Shown piece after piece: positions 1-10,405 of a stretch of DNA of 64,000 nt. The DNA is from Acidimicrobiia bacterium (lineage in GTDB: Bacteria; Actinomycetota; Acidimicrobiia; Acidimicrobiales; CATQHL01), in the NCBI GenBank assembly GCA_009835395.1, contig VXXM01000029.1:1-64000 (forward strand), given 5' to 3'. The translations under genes were made by a program, and so were the position numbers. Numbering within the stretch: position 1 is the stretch's first letter; each line of letters starts with the position of its first letter. Below the pieces are notes generated by a model. It had not been told where the DNA came from. It saw only the letters and a list, made by a program, of their open reading frames with translations, and made no database searches.

Positions 1-1086
1 GTCGGGGGCCTGGGTCGTGCCGGGGGCGGCCTCCTCAGCGGTCATGGCCACGGGCTGCGTCGTCGGGACCGCACCGTCGCCGGCGTCGGCGGGAGCCGGA
101 GCGGCCACCTCGGTTCCATCGACCGCGGTCGTCGTCGGGGTGGCCTCGGCGGGCGCGGCGGTGGTGGGGCTCGTACCGGCGGCGTCCTCGACGACGGCGG
201 CTGATCCGTCGCCCGCGGGCGCGATGGTGTCCCCGCCGGGCCCGCTGGTCGGCTTGGTGGTGCCGGCGTCCGCCGGCGCCGGGGCGGGACCACCTCCCGC
301 CGTGGTAGGCGTCGTGCCGCCTGCGAGCGTCGTGGTCGGAGTGCCGGCCCCTCCGACGTCGGTTCGTACCTCCGCAGCGTCCAGCAGGTCCGCCACGCTG
401 GCCCGGCCCGCCTCCACGTCGCCGCGGCGGCCGGCCAGGAAGCGCCCCACGCCGCTGGCCGCCAGCGCGCCCACCGCGGTGGCACCGGCGGCCGTCAGGA
501 ACCAGCGCCGTCCGGTCTCGTTCAGGTAGGGGTGGGGCTGGCGCGGCTTGACATCGTCGTCGGCGACCGGCGCGACCGGCGCGATCAGGCGCAGCATCCC
601 CCACAGCGACCCGCCCCCGACCACGACCGCCAGGGCGGCAGTCAGCACAGCCATGCCCGTCGAGGCGGTCGCGTTGACGTTGGCGGCCAGGCCTCCCAGG
701 GTTCCGAAGGCGGCGAAGACGACGAGGATCACCCAGCGATGGCGCCGGGCCGCGATGCCGGTGAGAACCCCCAGCACGAGCGTTGCCGCCAGCACGCCGT
801 AGAACAGCAGCGGCTTCTGGGCCGACCCGAAGGTGTCGATGCTCCAGCGGATGACGGCTCCCGGCACGAAGCGGCTGTCCACGATGGCGTCGGAGACGCC
901 CAGCACGAGCGACGGCACCCGGTCGGTGATCCCCGCGATCAACTCGCCGATGGCGATCGCCGCGCCGGCGCTCAGCAGCCCTGCGAGCGCGGCCCACGGG
1001 ACCGTCGAACCCGGCTGGGGCTTCAGGCGGAGCCGGCGACTCCTGCCTGTGGCTGCTTCATGTTCGGGGGAGGGACCCGAGGCCAT
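1..1086 (-). CDS. Partial (runs off left edge): membrane protein resembling the N-terminal TM region of actinobacterial molybdopterin-dependent (sulfite-oxidase-like) oxidoreductases, followed by a long Thr/Pro/Ala-rich linker
   Basis: Not in the ORF track because it has no stop in the window. Manual translation from ATG at 1086 is open to base 1: MASGPSPEHEAATGRSRRLRLKPQPGSTVPWAALAGLLSAGAAIAIGELIAGITDRVPSLVLGVSDAIVD..., several TM segments, then a TAT-like NETGRRWFLTAAGATAVGALAASG, then a T/P/A-rich linker. The catalytic domain would lie outside the window. Confidence 0.55.
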   Translation of the reverse strand, partial: MASGPSPEHEAATGRSRRLRLKPQPGSTVPWAALAGLLSAGAAIAIGELIAGITDRVPSLVLGVSDAIVDSRFVPGAVIRWSIDTFGSAQKPLLFYGVLAATLVLGVLTGIAARRHRWVILVVFAAFGTLGGLAANVNATASTGMAVLTAALAVVVGGGSLWGMLRLIAPVAPVADDDVKPRQPHPYLNETGRRWFLTAAGATAVGALAASGVGRFLAGRRGDVEAGRASVADLLDAAEVRTDVGGAGTPTTTLAGGTTPTTAGGGPAPAPADAGTTKPTSGPGGDTIAPAGDGSAAVVEDAAGTSPTTAAPAEATPTTTAVDGTEVAAPAPADAGDGAVPTTQPVAMTAEEAAPGTTQAPD

Positions 1087-1255
1087 GCTTCCGCCTCTCA
1101 CCTTGGTTTGGTCGTCGCCTCCTAGTCTGGCAGGGAAGGCTCCGCGAGAGTGCGCAGACATCCTTGGAATTTCCGCGCCGAAAGGAGCAGGATCCTTTGG
1201 TAATGCGTCGTGGGGAAACTCCCGGCGCCGCCGTTGGCGAGGGGCGCGGGCGACC

Positions 1256-2323
1256 GTGAGCGAAGCCGCCTCGGTGGGCCTCGAACGCTACGGCTGGGAC
1301 GGCGAGTGGCAGCGGGCGCGGGCGCGACTCGACCTGCCGGATTCCCGGGTGGGCCGTGTGGGGACCGTCGGCCGGGGTTACAGCGTGGTGCTGGGTGCGG
1401 GCGACGAGGTGATCGCCGCCTCGGACTCGCAGCGGTCGCAGGCCGCGGTGTCGCCGACGACGGGTGACTGGGTGCTGTTCAGCGAGCACCCGGGCGAGGG
1501 GGCGGTCATCGACACGGTGCTCCCGCGGCGCACCGCCATCGTTCGGCGTGACCCTGCGATCACGGTGACAAAGCAGACGCTGGCCGCCAACGTGAACCTC
1601 GTGGGGATCCTGGTCGGATTGGACCTGCCGCCGAATGAGGCCCGGATCGAGCGGTTCCTGGTACTTGCGGCCGACAGCGGTGCCGAGCCCGTGATCGTGT
1701 TGAGCAAGGGCGACCTGCTCGACGGGCCCGGCCGGCTGCGGGTCCGCCGAGAGGTGGCAGCGGTGGCGCCCGGAATCGACATCGTCGAGACGAGTGCCAC
1801 CGAGGGCTGGGGACTCGAGGACCTGCGCCGAGCGATGGCGCCGCACCGGACCTTCGTGGCGCTGGGGCCGTCGGGCGTCGGGAAGTCGACGCTGCTGAAC
1901 GCGCTGGTCGGCGCGCCGGTGCTGGCCGTCGGCGAGGTCCGTGACGCCGACCGCGCCGGCCGGCACACCACGGTGCGCCGCGAACTCGTGCTGATGCCCA
2001 GCGGCGGCGTGCTCATCGACACGCCCGGTCTGCGAGCGGTGAGCCTGTGGGAGGCCGACCTGGCCCTCGACGAGGTGTTCTCCGACATCGCCGGCCGCGC
2101 CGGCGATTGCCGGTTCCGGGACTGCACCCACCGCAGCGAGCCGGGATGCGCCGTCCAGCAGGCTGTGCGTGCCGGCACGGTGGATGCCGCCCGCCTCGAG
2201 CGCTACCAGCGGCTGTGGGACGAGTTGGCGCAGCAGTCCGAGGCTCGCGCCGAGCGGCTGCGGTTGCAGTCACGCGGCCGGCGCGGCGTCAAGCGTCGCC
2301 GGCGGGTGCGCCGCCGCTCCTAG
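1256..2323 (+). CDS. rsgA: Ribosome small-subunit-dependent GTPase A
   Basis: GPSGVGKSTLLNAL, DTPGLR and C-terminal CRFRDCTHRSEPGCAV zinc motif; GTG start at 1256 in frame with ORF 833..2323. Confidence 0.93.
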   Translation: MSEAASVGLERYGWDGEWQRARARLDLPDSRVGRVGTVGRGYSVVLGAGDEVIAASDSQRSQAAVSPTTGDWVLFSEHPGEGAVIDTVLPRRTAIVRRDPAITVTKQTLAANVNLVGILVGLDLPPNEARIERFLVLAADSGAEPVIVLSKGDLLDGPGRLRVRREVAAVAPGIDIVETSATEGWGLEDLRRAMAPHRTFVALGPSGVGKSTLLNALVGAPVLAVGEVRDADRAGRHTTVRRELVLMPSGGVLIDTPGLRAVSLWEADLALDEVFSDIAGRAGDCRFRDCTHRSEPGCAVQQAVRAGTVDAARLERYQRLWDELAQQSEARAERLRLQSRGRRGVKRRRRVRRRS

Positions 2324-2364
2324 CGCAGAACCGGGCGGCTGACGACGACGATCAGGCTGCGGCC

Positions 2365-2907
2365 TCAGTTGGAGCGGAGGTCGTCGGGGTAGTTCTGGAA
2401 CCAGGACACCTGGTCGGGCTGGCGCGCCAGCACCGAGCGCCACAGACCGTCGGCGTCGTCGGTGAGGACGTCGCCGGGTTCGGGATCCACCACGAACCAT
2501 GCACCGGCCGCGATCTCCCCGTCGAGTTGGTTGGCGTCCCAGCCGGCGTATCCGAAGAAGAGACGCAATCCGGGCCTGCCGGCAAGCTGCTCGGCCCCCA
2601 GGGACAGGTCCACGCTGCCGACATCGTCGAGGATGCGTTTCCAGCCCGACTCCGAGCAGTCGGGCCACTCCCGTGCCAGGCCGATGAGGCTTTCGGGCGA
2701 CACCGGTCCGCCCGAGTACAGCACCCCCGGCACGTCCTCCCAACCGGTCAGCAACTCGGCCACGACCAGCGTCGAGGGCCGGTTCAGCACCAGGCCCACC
2801 GCGCCCTCGGCGGTGTGCTCCAGCAGCAGCACCACGGTGTGGTCGAAGTTGCCGTCGTCGATGAGCGGCGTGGCGACGAGCAACTTGCGGGCGTGGAACT
2901 CGCTCAT
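2365..2907 (-). CDS. YqgE/AlgH family protein (UPF0301)
   Basis: LLVATPLIDDGNFDHTVVLLLEHTAEGAVGLVLNRPS and FFGYAGWDANQLDGEIAAGAWF are typical AlgH motifs; ATG at 2907. Confidence 0.9.
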   Translation of the reverse strand: MSEFHARKLLVATPLIDDGNFDHTVVLLLEHTAEGAVGLVLNRPSTLVVAELLTGWEDVPGVLYSGGPVSPESLIGLAREWPDCSESGWKRILDDVGSVDLSLGAEQLAGRPGLRLFFGYAGWDANQLDGEIAAGAWFVVDPEPGDVLTDDADGLWRSVLARQPDQVSWFQNYPDDLRSN

Positions 2908-2974
2908 GTCACAGCGCGCGGTCCGGCGTCCGCCGACGGTCTCAGCGGGACGTTGCCGGAGCGGACCCAGGCGC

Positions 2975-4114
2975 CTACAACCGGGCCACGATGTGGTCGA
3001 TACATGCGCAGAGCGCCGCCACGTCGCCGGGCGGGATGGCGGGGAACAGCGAGATGCGGAGTTGGTTGCGGCCGAGCGCCCGGTAGGACTCGGTGTCCAC
3101 GATGCCGTTGGCCCGCAGCACCGTGGCGATCCGGCCCGCATCGGCAACGTCGGCGTCGACGTCGATGGTGGCCACCACGTGACTGCGCTCGGCCTCCTCG
3201 GTCACGAAGGGTTGGGCGTAGTCCGATGCCTCGGCCCAGCCGTAGATGGTCTCGGCCGAGGCGTCGCAGCGGCCCGCGGCCCATTCCAGGCCCCCCTTGG
3301 AGCACATCCACTCCACGGTCTGGAGTGTGAGGAACACCGTGGCGAGCGCGGGGGTGTTGTAGGTCTGGTTGGCGGCGGAGTTCTTCACCGCCAGGGGCAG
3401 GCTCAGCGTGGGAGGGCACCAGCGCCCGCTGTCGCCGATCTCGGCGATGCGCTCCAGGGCGGCCGGCGAGCAGCAGGCCACCCACAGCCCGCCGTCGGCG
3501 GCGAAGCACTTCTGGGGTGAGAAGTAGTACACGTCCACCTCGGCGGGATCCCAGCGCAGGCCGCCGGCGCCGGAGGTGGCGTCCACGGCCACCAGCCCGT
3601 CGACGGCGCCGACCTCCGGGGGCCGCCGCAGCGGCATCTGCACACCCGTGGAGGTCTCGTTGTGGGTCAGCGCATACACGTCCACGTCGGCGGGGACCGG
3701 CTCCGGGTGGGTTCCGAACGGCGCCTCGACGATCTGGGGCGCCTCGAGGTGCGGCACGGCCTGCACCGCCCGGGCGAACTTGGCCGAGAACTCGCCGAAC
3801 GCCAGGTGCTGGCTGCGGCGGCGGATCAGCCCGAAGCCGAGGCAGTCCCACAGGCCGGTGGCGCCGCCGTTGCCGAGCACCACCTCCCAGTCCTCCGGCA
3901 GCGAGAAGAGTTCGGCGAGCCCCGCCTGCAGCCGGGCGACGACGCTGCGCACGCCGGTGCGCCGGTGGCTGGTGCCCAGGTAACCGTCGGCCGCATCCGC
4001 TAGGGCTGCCACAGCCTCGTGCGGGACCCGCGACGGCCCGCTGCCGAAGCGCCCGTCGCTCGGACGTATCCCGTCGGGAAGGACGATGTTGCTCGACGCG
4101 CCGGCACCGGTCAT
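2975..4114 (-). CDS. serC: Phosphoserine aminotransferase (actinobacterial type)
   Basis: [31 protein letters not shown]-terminus, [27 protein letters not shown]-lysine region. Confidence 0.92.
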   Translation of the reverse strand: MTGAGASSNIVLPDGIRPSDGRFGSGPSRVPHEAVAALADAADGYLGTSHRRTGVRSVVARLQAGLAELFSLPEDWEVVLGNGGATGLWDCLGFGLIRRRSQHLAFGEFSAKFARAVQAVPHLEAPQIVEAPFGTHPEPVPADVDVYALTHNETSTGVQMPLRRPPEVGAVDGLVAVDATSGAGGLRWDPAEVDVYYFSPQKCFAADGGLWVACCSPAALERIAEIGDSGRWCPPTLSLPLAVKNSAANQTYNTPALATVFLTLQTVEWMCSKGGLEWAAGRCDASAETIYGWAEASDYAQPFVTEEAERSHVVATIDVDADVADAGRIATVLRANGIVDTESYRALGRNQLRISLFPAIPPGDVAALCACIDHIVARL

Positions 4115-4145
4115 TTTTGCGCTGCCGGGATGCCAGACTGCACCC

Positions 4146-5393
4146 GTGAGTTCCCCGTCATCTTCCTCATCACCTCAATCGTCGCCCGATTCGTCCGCCT
4201 CATTTCTAGCGGTCTCGCGGGCGGTGGCGGCGATCACCCCGTCGGCCACCGTCGGCACAGACGCCAAGGCCAAGGCCCTGCGAGCCGCCGGCGAGCCGGT
4301 CATCGGCTTCGGAGCCGGCGAGCCTGACTTCCCGACGCCCCCGCACATCGTGGAGGCCGCGGTGCGCGCCTGCCGCGACCACCGTGACCATCGCTACAGC
4401 CCCACGCCGGGACTTCCCGAGTTGCGCGAGGCCATCGCCGCCAAGACATTGCGCGATTCGGGTTTCGAGGTCACGCCACAGCAGGTGATCGTGACCGCCG
4501 GCGGCAAGCACGCCGTCTACAACGCCCTGCTCACCCTGCTGGACCCCGGCGACGAGGTCATCCTGCCCGCCCCGTACTGGCCCACGTACCCCGAGCCGGT
4601 GGCGCTGGTGGGCGCCCGCACGGTGGTCGTGCCGACCGATGTGACCAGTGGCTACCGCGTGACCGTCGAGCAACTCGAGGCGGCCCGCACGCCGCGCACC
4701 AAGCTGCTGATCTTCTGCTCGCCGTCGAATCCCACCGGCAGCGTGTATCCCCCGGCCGAGGTGGAGGCCATCGGCAACTGGGCCGCCGAGCACGGCATCT
4801 GGGTGCTGACCGACGAGATCTACGAGCACCTCACCTACGACGACCACCAGCACGTCTCGTTGCCCGTGGTCGCCCCCGCAGCCGCCGAGCGGTGCGTGAT
4901 CATCAACGGGGTGGCCAAGACCTACGCCATGACCGGCTGGCGCGTCGGCTGGATCGTGGCTCCGCAGCCGGTGGCGTCGGCAGCCGCGGCGCTGCAGTCG
5001 CACCAGACCTCCAACGTCGGCAACATCTCCCAGCGGGCGGCGCTGGCCGCCGTGTCGGGACCACTCAGTGCAGTGGTGGAGATGCGTCTCTGCTTCGACC
5101 GTCGCCGCCGTACGATGCACGGCCTGCTGTCGCAGATCCCGGGCGTCACCTGCCCTGTTCCCCAGGGTGCGTTCTATGCCTTCCCGTCGCTGGAGGGCGT
5201 GCTGGAGCGGCCCGTGGCAGGGCGAAAGCTGGGCTCCAGTCTCGAACTCGCCGACCTGCTCCTGTCGGAGGTGAAGGTGGCGGTCGTGGCCGGGGAGGCC
5301 TTCGGCGCGCCCGGCTACGCGCGCCTCTCGTTCGCTCTCGCTGACGACGATCTTGTCGAGGGCGTGGGGCGCATCGTCGACTTCCTGTCCTAG
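4146..5393 (+). CDS. Class I/II pyridoxal-phosphate aminotransferase (aspartate aminotransferase-like)
   Basis: [41 protein letters not shown] motifs; likely GTG start at 4146. Confidence 0.92.
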   Translation: MSSPSSSSSPQSSPDSSASFLAVSRAVAAITPSATVGTDAKAKALRAAGEPVIGFGAGEPDFPTPPHIVEAAVRACRDHRDHRYSPTPGLPELREAIAAKTLRDSGFEVTPQQVIVTAGGKHAVYNALLTLLDPGDEVILPAPYWPTYPEPVALVGARTVVVPTDVTSGYRVTVEQLEAARTPRTKLLIFCSPSNPTGSVYPPAEVEAIGNWAAEHGIWVLTDEIYEHLTYDDHQHVSLPVVAPAAAERCVIINGVAKTYAMTGWRVGWIVAPQPVASAAAALQSHQTSNVGNISQRAALAAVSGPLSAVVEMRLCFDRRRRTMHGLLSQIPGVTCPVPQGAFYAFPSLEGVLERPVAGRKLGSSLELADLLLSEVKVAVVAGEAFGAPGYARLSFALADDDLVEGVGRIVDFLS

Positions 5394-5408
5394 CCGACGG
5401 GGAGCAAC

Positions 5409-7427
5409 GTGGTCGTAGGAGGCGGGAGCACGAAGAGCGCCACGCCCGGCGCCGCGACGCCCTATGGGGCCTGGCCGTCGCCGATCACGCCCGAGTCGCT
5501 GGCTGCCGGCAGCGTGCGAATCACCACGCTCGTGGCCGACGGCTCCGACCTGTGGTGGTCCGAGACGCGACCGGCGGCGAAGGGTCGAACTGCGCTGATG
5601 CGCCGCAGCGCCGACGGAACGGTGCGGGAGATGACCCCGCCCGACGCCAACGTGCGCAGCCGCGTGCACTCCTACGGCGGCGCCGCCTGGTGGGTGCAGG
5701 ACGGCGTCTGCGTGTACTCCGACGATGTGGACTTCCGGTTGCGTCGCCTCGGTCCCGGCGATGGCCGGCCCGTGGTGCTCACTCCCGGGGGTCCCGATCG
5801 CTCGTCTCTCTACGCCGACGGCCGTCTGAGTGCCGACGGACTGTGGTTCGTGTGCGTGCGGGAGCGTGTCGCCGGTCCCGAGCACGTGAACGAGATCGTG
5901 TGTGTCGCAGCCGACGGCAGTGGGCAGGAGGTGGTCGTCGTCAGCGGCGCCGACTTCTACTCCGACCCCCGACCCTCGCCTTGCGGCCGCCGGTTGCTTT
6001 GGTTGCAGTGGAATCATCCGAACATGCCCTGGGACGGGTGCGAGCTGCACGTCGGGCGCCTCGAGGCGTCCGCGGTCAGCGAGTCCCGGTGCGTCGCCGG
6101 CGGACTCGATGAGTGGATCTTCGGGCCGGCCTGGCACGACGGTGGGTTGAACTGGGTGAGCGACGGCTCGGAGTGGTCCACGTTGTGGGCGCTGGAGGGT
6201 GATCCGCTCGCGCCCGGCGAGTCTCCCCGCCGATGGGTGGATCTCGGTGACGGGGAAATCCAGACAGCACCGTGGATCTTCGGCATGAGCCGCCACGCCA
6301 CCTGGCCGGCGGGTGCAGCCGGCGGTGCGCTGGCCTACGCGGTGGCCCGCCGTGGCAGCGGCGAGTTGCACGTGACCGGCATGCGGTCGGGTGATGGCCC
6401 GGCGGATCAGAACTCGACCGCCTACCGGGCACACACGTCGTTCAGTGCCTTGCGGGCGTGGCAAGGGGGCGTCGTCGCTCTGGCCGGGTCGCCATCGACG
6501 GAGAACGAAGTCCTGCACGTCACCGCCGCGAGCGAAGGCCCCCGGGTACGCGTCGTGTATTCCCCGCCCGCCCTCGATCTCGATGACTCGTACACCCCCG
6601 AACCCGAACCGGTGACGTTCCCGACCACCGGCGGCGACGTGGCGCACGCCCTCTTCTACCGCCCGGCCAACCCGGCGTGCCACCTCGCTGACAGGGCCGG
6701 GCCGCCTCCGCTGCTGGTCATGGCGCACGGCGGTCCCACGGGCGCGGCCCGTACCAGCCTGCACCTCGGGTTGCGCTACTGGACCAGCCGGGGCATCGCC
6801 GTGGTTGACGTGGACTACCGTGGCAGCACCGGCTACGGCAGGGCCTACCGGCGGGCTCTGGACGGCGGCTGGGGCGTCACCGACGTGGCCGACTGCGTGG
6901 CGGCGGCCCGCCACCTGGCCGCCTGCGGCGAGGCCGACGCCGACCGCCTTGCCATCATCGGTGCCAGCGCAGGGGGCTACGCGGTGCTGCAGGCGCTCAT
7001 CGATTACGACGTGTTCGCCGCGGGCCTCATCCGCTACGGGGTCACCGACCCGGAGGCGCTCGCCCGAGACACTCACAAGTTCGAGAAGCACTACATGGAC
7101 CGTCTCGTCGGCCCGTATCCGCAGGAGCGCGACCTCTACGTGGAGCGCTCACCGATCCACCGGGTGGACCGGATCTCATGTCCCATGCTGGTCCTGCAGG
7201 GCGACAGCGACCCGGTGGTGCCGCCGGAGCAGGCGGAGGCGCTGGTGGCGGCCCTGGAGGCCAACCGGCTGCCCTACGCCTACCTGCTCTTCGAGGGTGA
7301 GGCGCACGGCTTCCGGGGCAGCGACGCGATCGTGGCCGCCGCCTCCGCCGAACTCTCCTTCCTGGGGCAGATCTTCGGCTTCGAACCGTCCGGCGACATC
7401 AGCCCCGTCACGGTGCGCGGCCTCTGA
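5409..7427 (+). CDS. S9 family prolyl oligopeptidase / dipeptidyl aminopeptidase-like
   Basis: Propeller-like N-terminus and C-terminal hydrolase domain with DYRGSTGYGRAYR, GASAGGYAVL (GxSxGG), GDSDPVVPPEQ and GEAHGF. Confidence 0.9.
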   Translation: MVVGGGSTKSATPGAATPYGAWPSPITPESLAAGSVRITTLVADGSDLWWSETRPAAKGRTALMRRSADGTVREMTPPDANVRSRVHSYGGAAWWVQDGVCVYSDDVDFRLRRLGPGDGRPVVLTPGGPDRSSLYADGRLSADGLWFVCVRERVAGPEHVNEIVCVAADGSGQEVVVVSGADFYSDPRPSPCGRRLLWLQWNHPNMPWDGCELHVGRLEASAVSESRCVAGGLDEWIFGPAWHDGGLNWVSDGSEWSTLWALEGDPLAPGESPRRWVDLGDGEIQTAPWIFGMSRHATWPAGAAGGALAYAVARRGSGELHVTGMRSGDGPADQNSTAYRAHTSFSALRAWQGGVVALAGSPSTENEVLHVTAASEGPRVRVVYSPPALDLDDSYTPEPEPVTFPTTGGDVAHALFYRPANPACHLADRAGPPPLLVMAHGGPTGAARTSLHLGLRYWTSRGIAVVDVDYRGSTGYGRAYRRALDGGWGVTDVADCVAAARHLAACGEADADRLAIIGASAGGYAVLQALIDYDVFAAGLIRYGVTDPEALARDTHKFEKHYMDRLVGPYPQERDLYVERSPIHRVDRISCPMLVLQGDSDPVVPPEQAEALVAALEANRLPYAYLLFEGEAHGFRGSDAIVAAASAELSFLGQIFGFEPSGDISPVTVRGL

Positions 7428-7532
7428 ACCGAGTCCCGCACGATCCATGGGAACAAGCGCCGGAACCGTGTGGCGTTCTCGAACGTCGGAACGGGTAGAC
7501 AGCAAGCGCCGACCCAGACCGGAGGGACCGCA

Positions 7533-8906
7533 GTGAAGCTGAGAACCGGAACCGGAGCGGCCGCCGCAGCCGTGGCGGTGCTGCTCGTGACCGGAGCCTG
7601 CGGGGCGCCCGACTCCAATGGGGTGGAGACTCCGTCGGCGACGAGCGCGCCGCCACCCGCCACCGAGCCTGCGCCGGACCCACCCGGGCCACCGCCCGAG
7701 CCCGTTGCGTCCCCGCCGCCCGAGCCTGCTCCGCAAACCGCGCCGGCGGAGCCTCCCGAGCCGGCCGAGGAGCCGCCGACACAGCCCGCTGCGCCACCGG
7801 AGCCTCCCGCGGATCCCGCTCCGTCACCGACGGAGACCCTCGAGGAGCCGGAGGCAGCGAGCGAGCCGCCGCCGGCACCTCCCACTGCATCCGAGCCTCA
7901 GGAGGTCGCAGGGGAGTTGCTCGACGAGGCGACGATCGCGGCCCTGGCGGCTCGCCTGGCCTCGGCACAGGAGAGCGTGTCCTCGCTGCAGCTGCGGGCG
8001 TACATGTCGCTCACGGCGAGTCTCCCCGGCGAGCCCCCGGTCGCCCTGCAGGACGTGCCTCTCATGACCCTCATCGAGGTGGGAGACCGGGCGCGCGCCG
8101 AGGTGGACATGGGGGGCCTCATGGCCGGATTCGCCGGGACCTCCGGCGGCGATCCGGAGGTCCCGATGCTCCCGCCGCTGGAAATGATCCTCGAGGGTGA
8201 AACGGAGCTCTATCTGAGGCTGGCCTCGCTGCTCGCGCTCGATCCAGACGGCGAACTACCGCCCTGGCTGACAGACCAGCTCGCCGAACAGGACGGTGAT
8301 ATCAGTGAGCTGTGGGGCTTCGTGGACCTCGCCGGCGCCGGTGGAGCGGAGGCATTGGCCTCACTGGGCGTGACTCCTCGGGCAGGACTGCAGGATGACT
8401 TCGTGGGGCTCCTGGCTGGAGGTCTTCCCGAGGGAGCTCTCCTGGAGGTCCGCAGTATCGGACCCAGCGAAGTGATGGGAATCCCAACGAAGGAGTACTC
8501 CTTCGTGCTCGACCTCGCGGCCCTGAGCGAGGTCCCCGAGGCTCTGGGATTGCTCTTCTCCCCGGACCCGGGTCCGGGCGATTCCGCGGCTTCACCGGGG
8601 GACTTCTTCGGTGGCCTGGGCGGCTCGAGGCCCTTCGAGTTCGTCATTCACGTCGACTCCGACGACCTGATCAGGCGCAGCATCGTCGTGGTGGATATCG
8701 GAGCCATCCTGACTCGGGTGTTCGACGAGCTGGCCCAAGCCGAGGGGCTTCCCGAGGGTGCGGACCCGTTCCCCGAGTTGGAGTACGTCATGTCCATGCG
8801 GATGGACGCGGTCGTGTTGAACGATCCATCGCTGGTCGTGGAGCTCCCCGACCCGTCGCTGGTCGTGGAATTGCCCGATTGGATCCTCGAGGACGGCGTC
8901 TTCTGA
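7533..8906 (+). CDS. Lipoprotein with Pro/Glu-rich spacer (paralogue of the next gene)
   Basis: GTG start; signal and lipobox VAVLLVTGACG, ~95-residue P/E/A-rich spacer, then a soluble domain. Confidence 0.75.
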   Translation: MKLRTGTGAAAAAVAVLLVTGACGAPDSNGVETPSATSAPPPATEPAPDPPGPPPEPVASPPPEPAPQTAPAEPPEPAEEPPTQPAAPPEPPADPAPSPTETLEEPEAASEPPPAPPTASEPQEVAGELLDEATIAALAARLASAQESVSSLQLRAYMSLTASLPGEPPVALQDVPLMTLIEVGDRARAEVDMGGLMAGFAGTSGGDPEVPMLPPLEMILEGETELYLRLASLLALDPDGELPPWLTDQLAEQDGDISELWGFVDLAGAGGAEALASLGVTPRAGLQDDFVGLLAGGLPEGALLEVRSIGPSEVMGIPTKEYSFVLDLAALSEVPEALGLLFSPDPGPGDSAASPGDFFGGLGGSRPFEFVIHVDSDDLIRRSIVVVDIGAILTRVFDELAQAEGLPEGADPFPELEYVMSMRMDAVVLNDPSLVVELPDPSLVVELPDWILEDGVF

Positions 8907-9020
8907 GGCGCCGCTCGGCAACTCGTCCCGGTGTCCGATGCCCGAAGTTCTGCTCGCGCTGGGTCACCGGGTCAGGAGGGGCGAGCCGGTAGGGTCGGAT
9001 CGGCGGGCTCGGAGGACGGA

Positions 9021-10298
9021 ATGCCGGACGAGCGAGGGAGCGTGACGGTGAGCAGAGGATGCCGAGCGACCACCTTCGCCGGTTGCCTCGTGGCGGTCCT
9101 GATGATCGCCGCGGCGTGCAGCGACGATGGCGAGAGCCAGGTGGCGACGCTCACGGATACCAGGCCCCCACCCCCGATCGAGACGACCGAGTCGGCACCG
9201 CCTCCGGCTGCTGAGTCATCCCCGCCCGCCGAGCCGCCACCGCCCGCCGAGTCCCCGCCGGAGGCACCACCGCCCGCGGCTGCCCCTCCGGCGGCCGAAC
9301 CGCCGCCTGAGCCATCGCCGCTGCTGCTGCCCGAGGGTGACCTCGACGGGGCAGCCGTGGCCGCGCTGGTCGCGGCGGCCGATGCCGCGCAATCGGGTGT
9401 CACCTCCTCGCGGGAGCAGTTGTACCTCACGATGGAGTTGAGCTTCGGCGGCCAGTCCATGGCGAGCGTGAGCGACATCCCCTACGCGCTCTCCACCACG
9501 GTGGGCGGATTGACCCACATCCTGATCGACCAGTCGGCACTCGCCGCTCTCAGTGCCTTCGAGGACGGGTTGGGCCCGGCCGGCGCCACCCAACTGCCAC
9601 CGATCGAGGCCATCGTGGACGAGAACATGCGCCAGGTCTACGTCAAGCTCTCGTCGCTGGCGGCGCTCGGGCCGGGGGAGCGACCGCCCTTCCTCGATGA
9701 TCTGATCGCTCAGGGCAACGACGTTGCCACTCTGTGGGGGAGACCCAGCCTCGATGATGTGAGCGGCGAGATCCTGCCCGGGTTGGGTCCCGGGGCGAGA
9801 CCTGCTCTTGGGCAGTTCCTCGGCCTCTTGAAGGCGGCGTCGGACACCGGGAGCGTCCTGGCCGCCCAGAGCGTTGGACCGGCTGAGACGGCGGGCGTTG
9901 CCACCCAGGAGTACACGTTCGAGGTTGATCTCGCAGCGCTCATCGGCCAGTGGCCGCCCTTCCTGGAGAGCTTCCTCGCCGGTCCCGGCGGCGGCGAGCC
10001 GCCACCGCCGGAGTTTCTCAACTCGCTGGCCTCGCCGCTGCCGACCAATGTCACCGCCCACTTCGACAGTGGTGGCCTTGCACGGCAGGTGGGGTTCGAC
10101 CTTGATCTCGGAGCGCTCCTGATGGCCGCATTCGCCGGACTCGGCGAGATGGCGGATGCTCCCGAGGGCGCCGAAATCGATTTCCCCGAGATCGAGTACC
10201 GCCTGGCGATGCGTGTCGAGGCTCTCGCGATCAACGACACGTCACTGGATGTCTCGCTGCCCGACCCGTCACAGGTTGTCGACGTTCCCTTCCCCTAA
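9021..10298 (+). CDS. Lipoprotein with Pro/Glu-rich spacer (paralogue of the previous gene)
   Basis: Lipobox LVAVLMIAAACS, PPPAESSPPAEPPPPAE spacer; shares the upstream gene's domain order and C-terminal pattern (MRVEALAINDTSLDVSLPDPS vs MRMDAVVLNDPSLVVELPDPS). Exact start uncertain (9021/9042/9051). Confidence 0.72.
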   Translation: MPDERGSVTVSRGCRATTFAGCLVAVLMIAAACSDDGESQVATLTDTRPPPPIETTESAPPPAAESSPPAEPPPPAESPPEAPPPAAAPPAAEPPPEPSPLLLPEGDLDGAAVAALVAAADAAQSGVTSSREQLYLTMELSFGGQSMASVSDIPYALSTTVGGLTHILIDQSALAALSAFEDGLGPAGATQLPPIEAIVDENMRQVYVKLSSLAALGPGERPPFLDDLIAQGNDVATLWGRPSLDDVSGEILPGLGPGARPALGQFLGLLKAASDTGSVLAAQSVGPAETAGVATQEYTFEVDLAALIGQWPPFLESFLAGPGGGEPPPPEFLNSLASPLPTNVTAHFDSGGLARQVGFDLDLGALLMAAFAGLGEMADAPEGAEIDFPEIEYRLAMRVEALAINDTSLDVSLPDPSQVVDVPFP

Positions 10299-10306
10299 TC
10301 TCCCGT

Positions 10307-10327
10307 GCTCGCCCTCTCCGGGCGAGC
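10307..10327 (+). terminator. Perfect 8-bp inverted repeat downstream of lipoprotein gene (terminator-like, no U-tract)
   Basis: GCTCGCCC-TCTCC-GGGCGAGC. Confidence 0.4.
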
Positions 10328-10405
10328 CGGGGGGCCTCGCCCTAGTGTGCGCCCGGGACAAGGAATCCCGACTCAATGCAGGCGCCACATAGTGAGGTGA
10401 GCCCT

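Noticed and set aside
17-529. 170-aa plus-strand Ala/Val/Pro-rich ORF at left edge
   Set aside because: Antisense to the open minus-strand frame with TM and TAT-like features; low-complexity reverse of the T/P/A linker.
4206-7091. 961-aa minus-strand ORF antisense to the aminotransferase and S9 peptidase genes
   Set aside because: Opposite frames encode proteins with clear family motifs; antisense product is His/Gly/Arg-rich low-complexity typical of GC-rich shadow ORFs.
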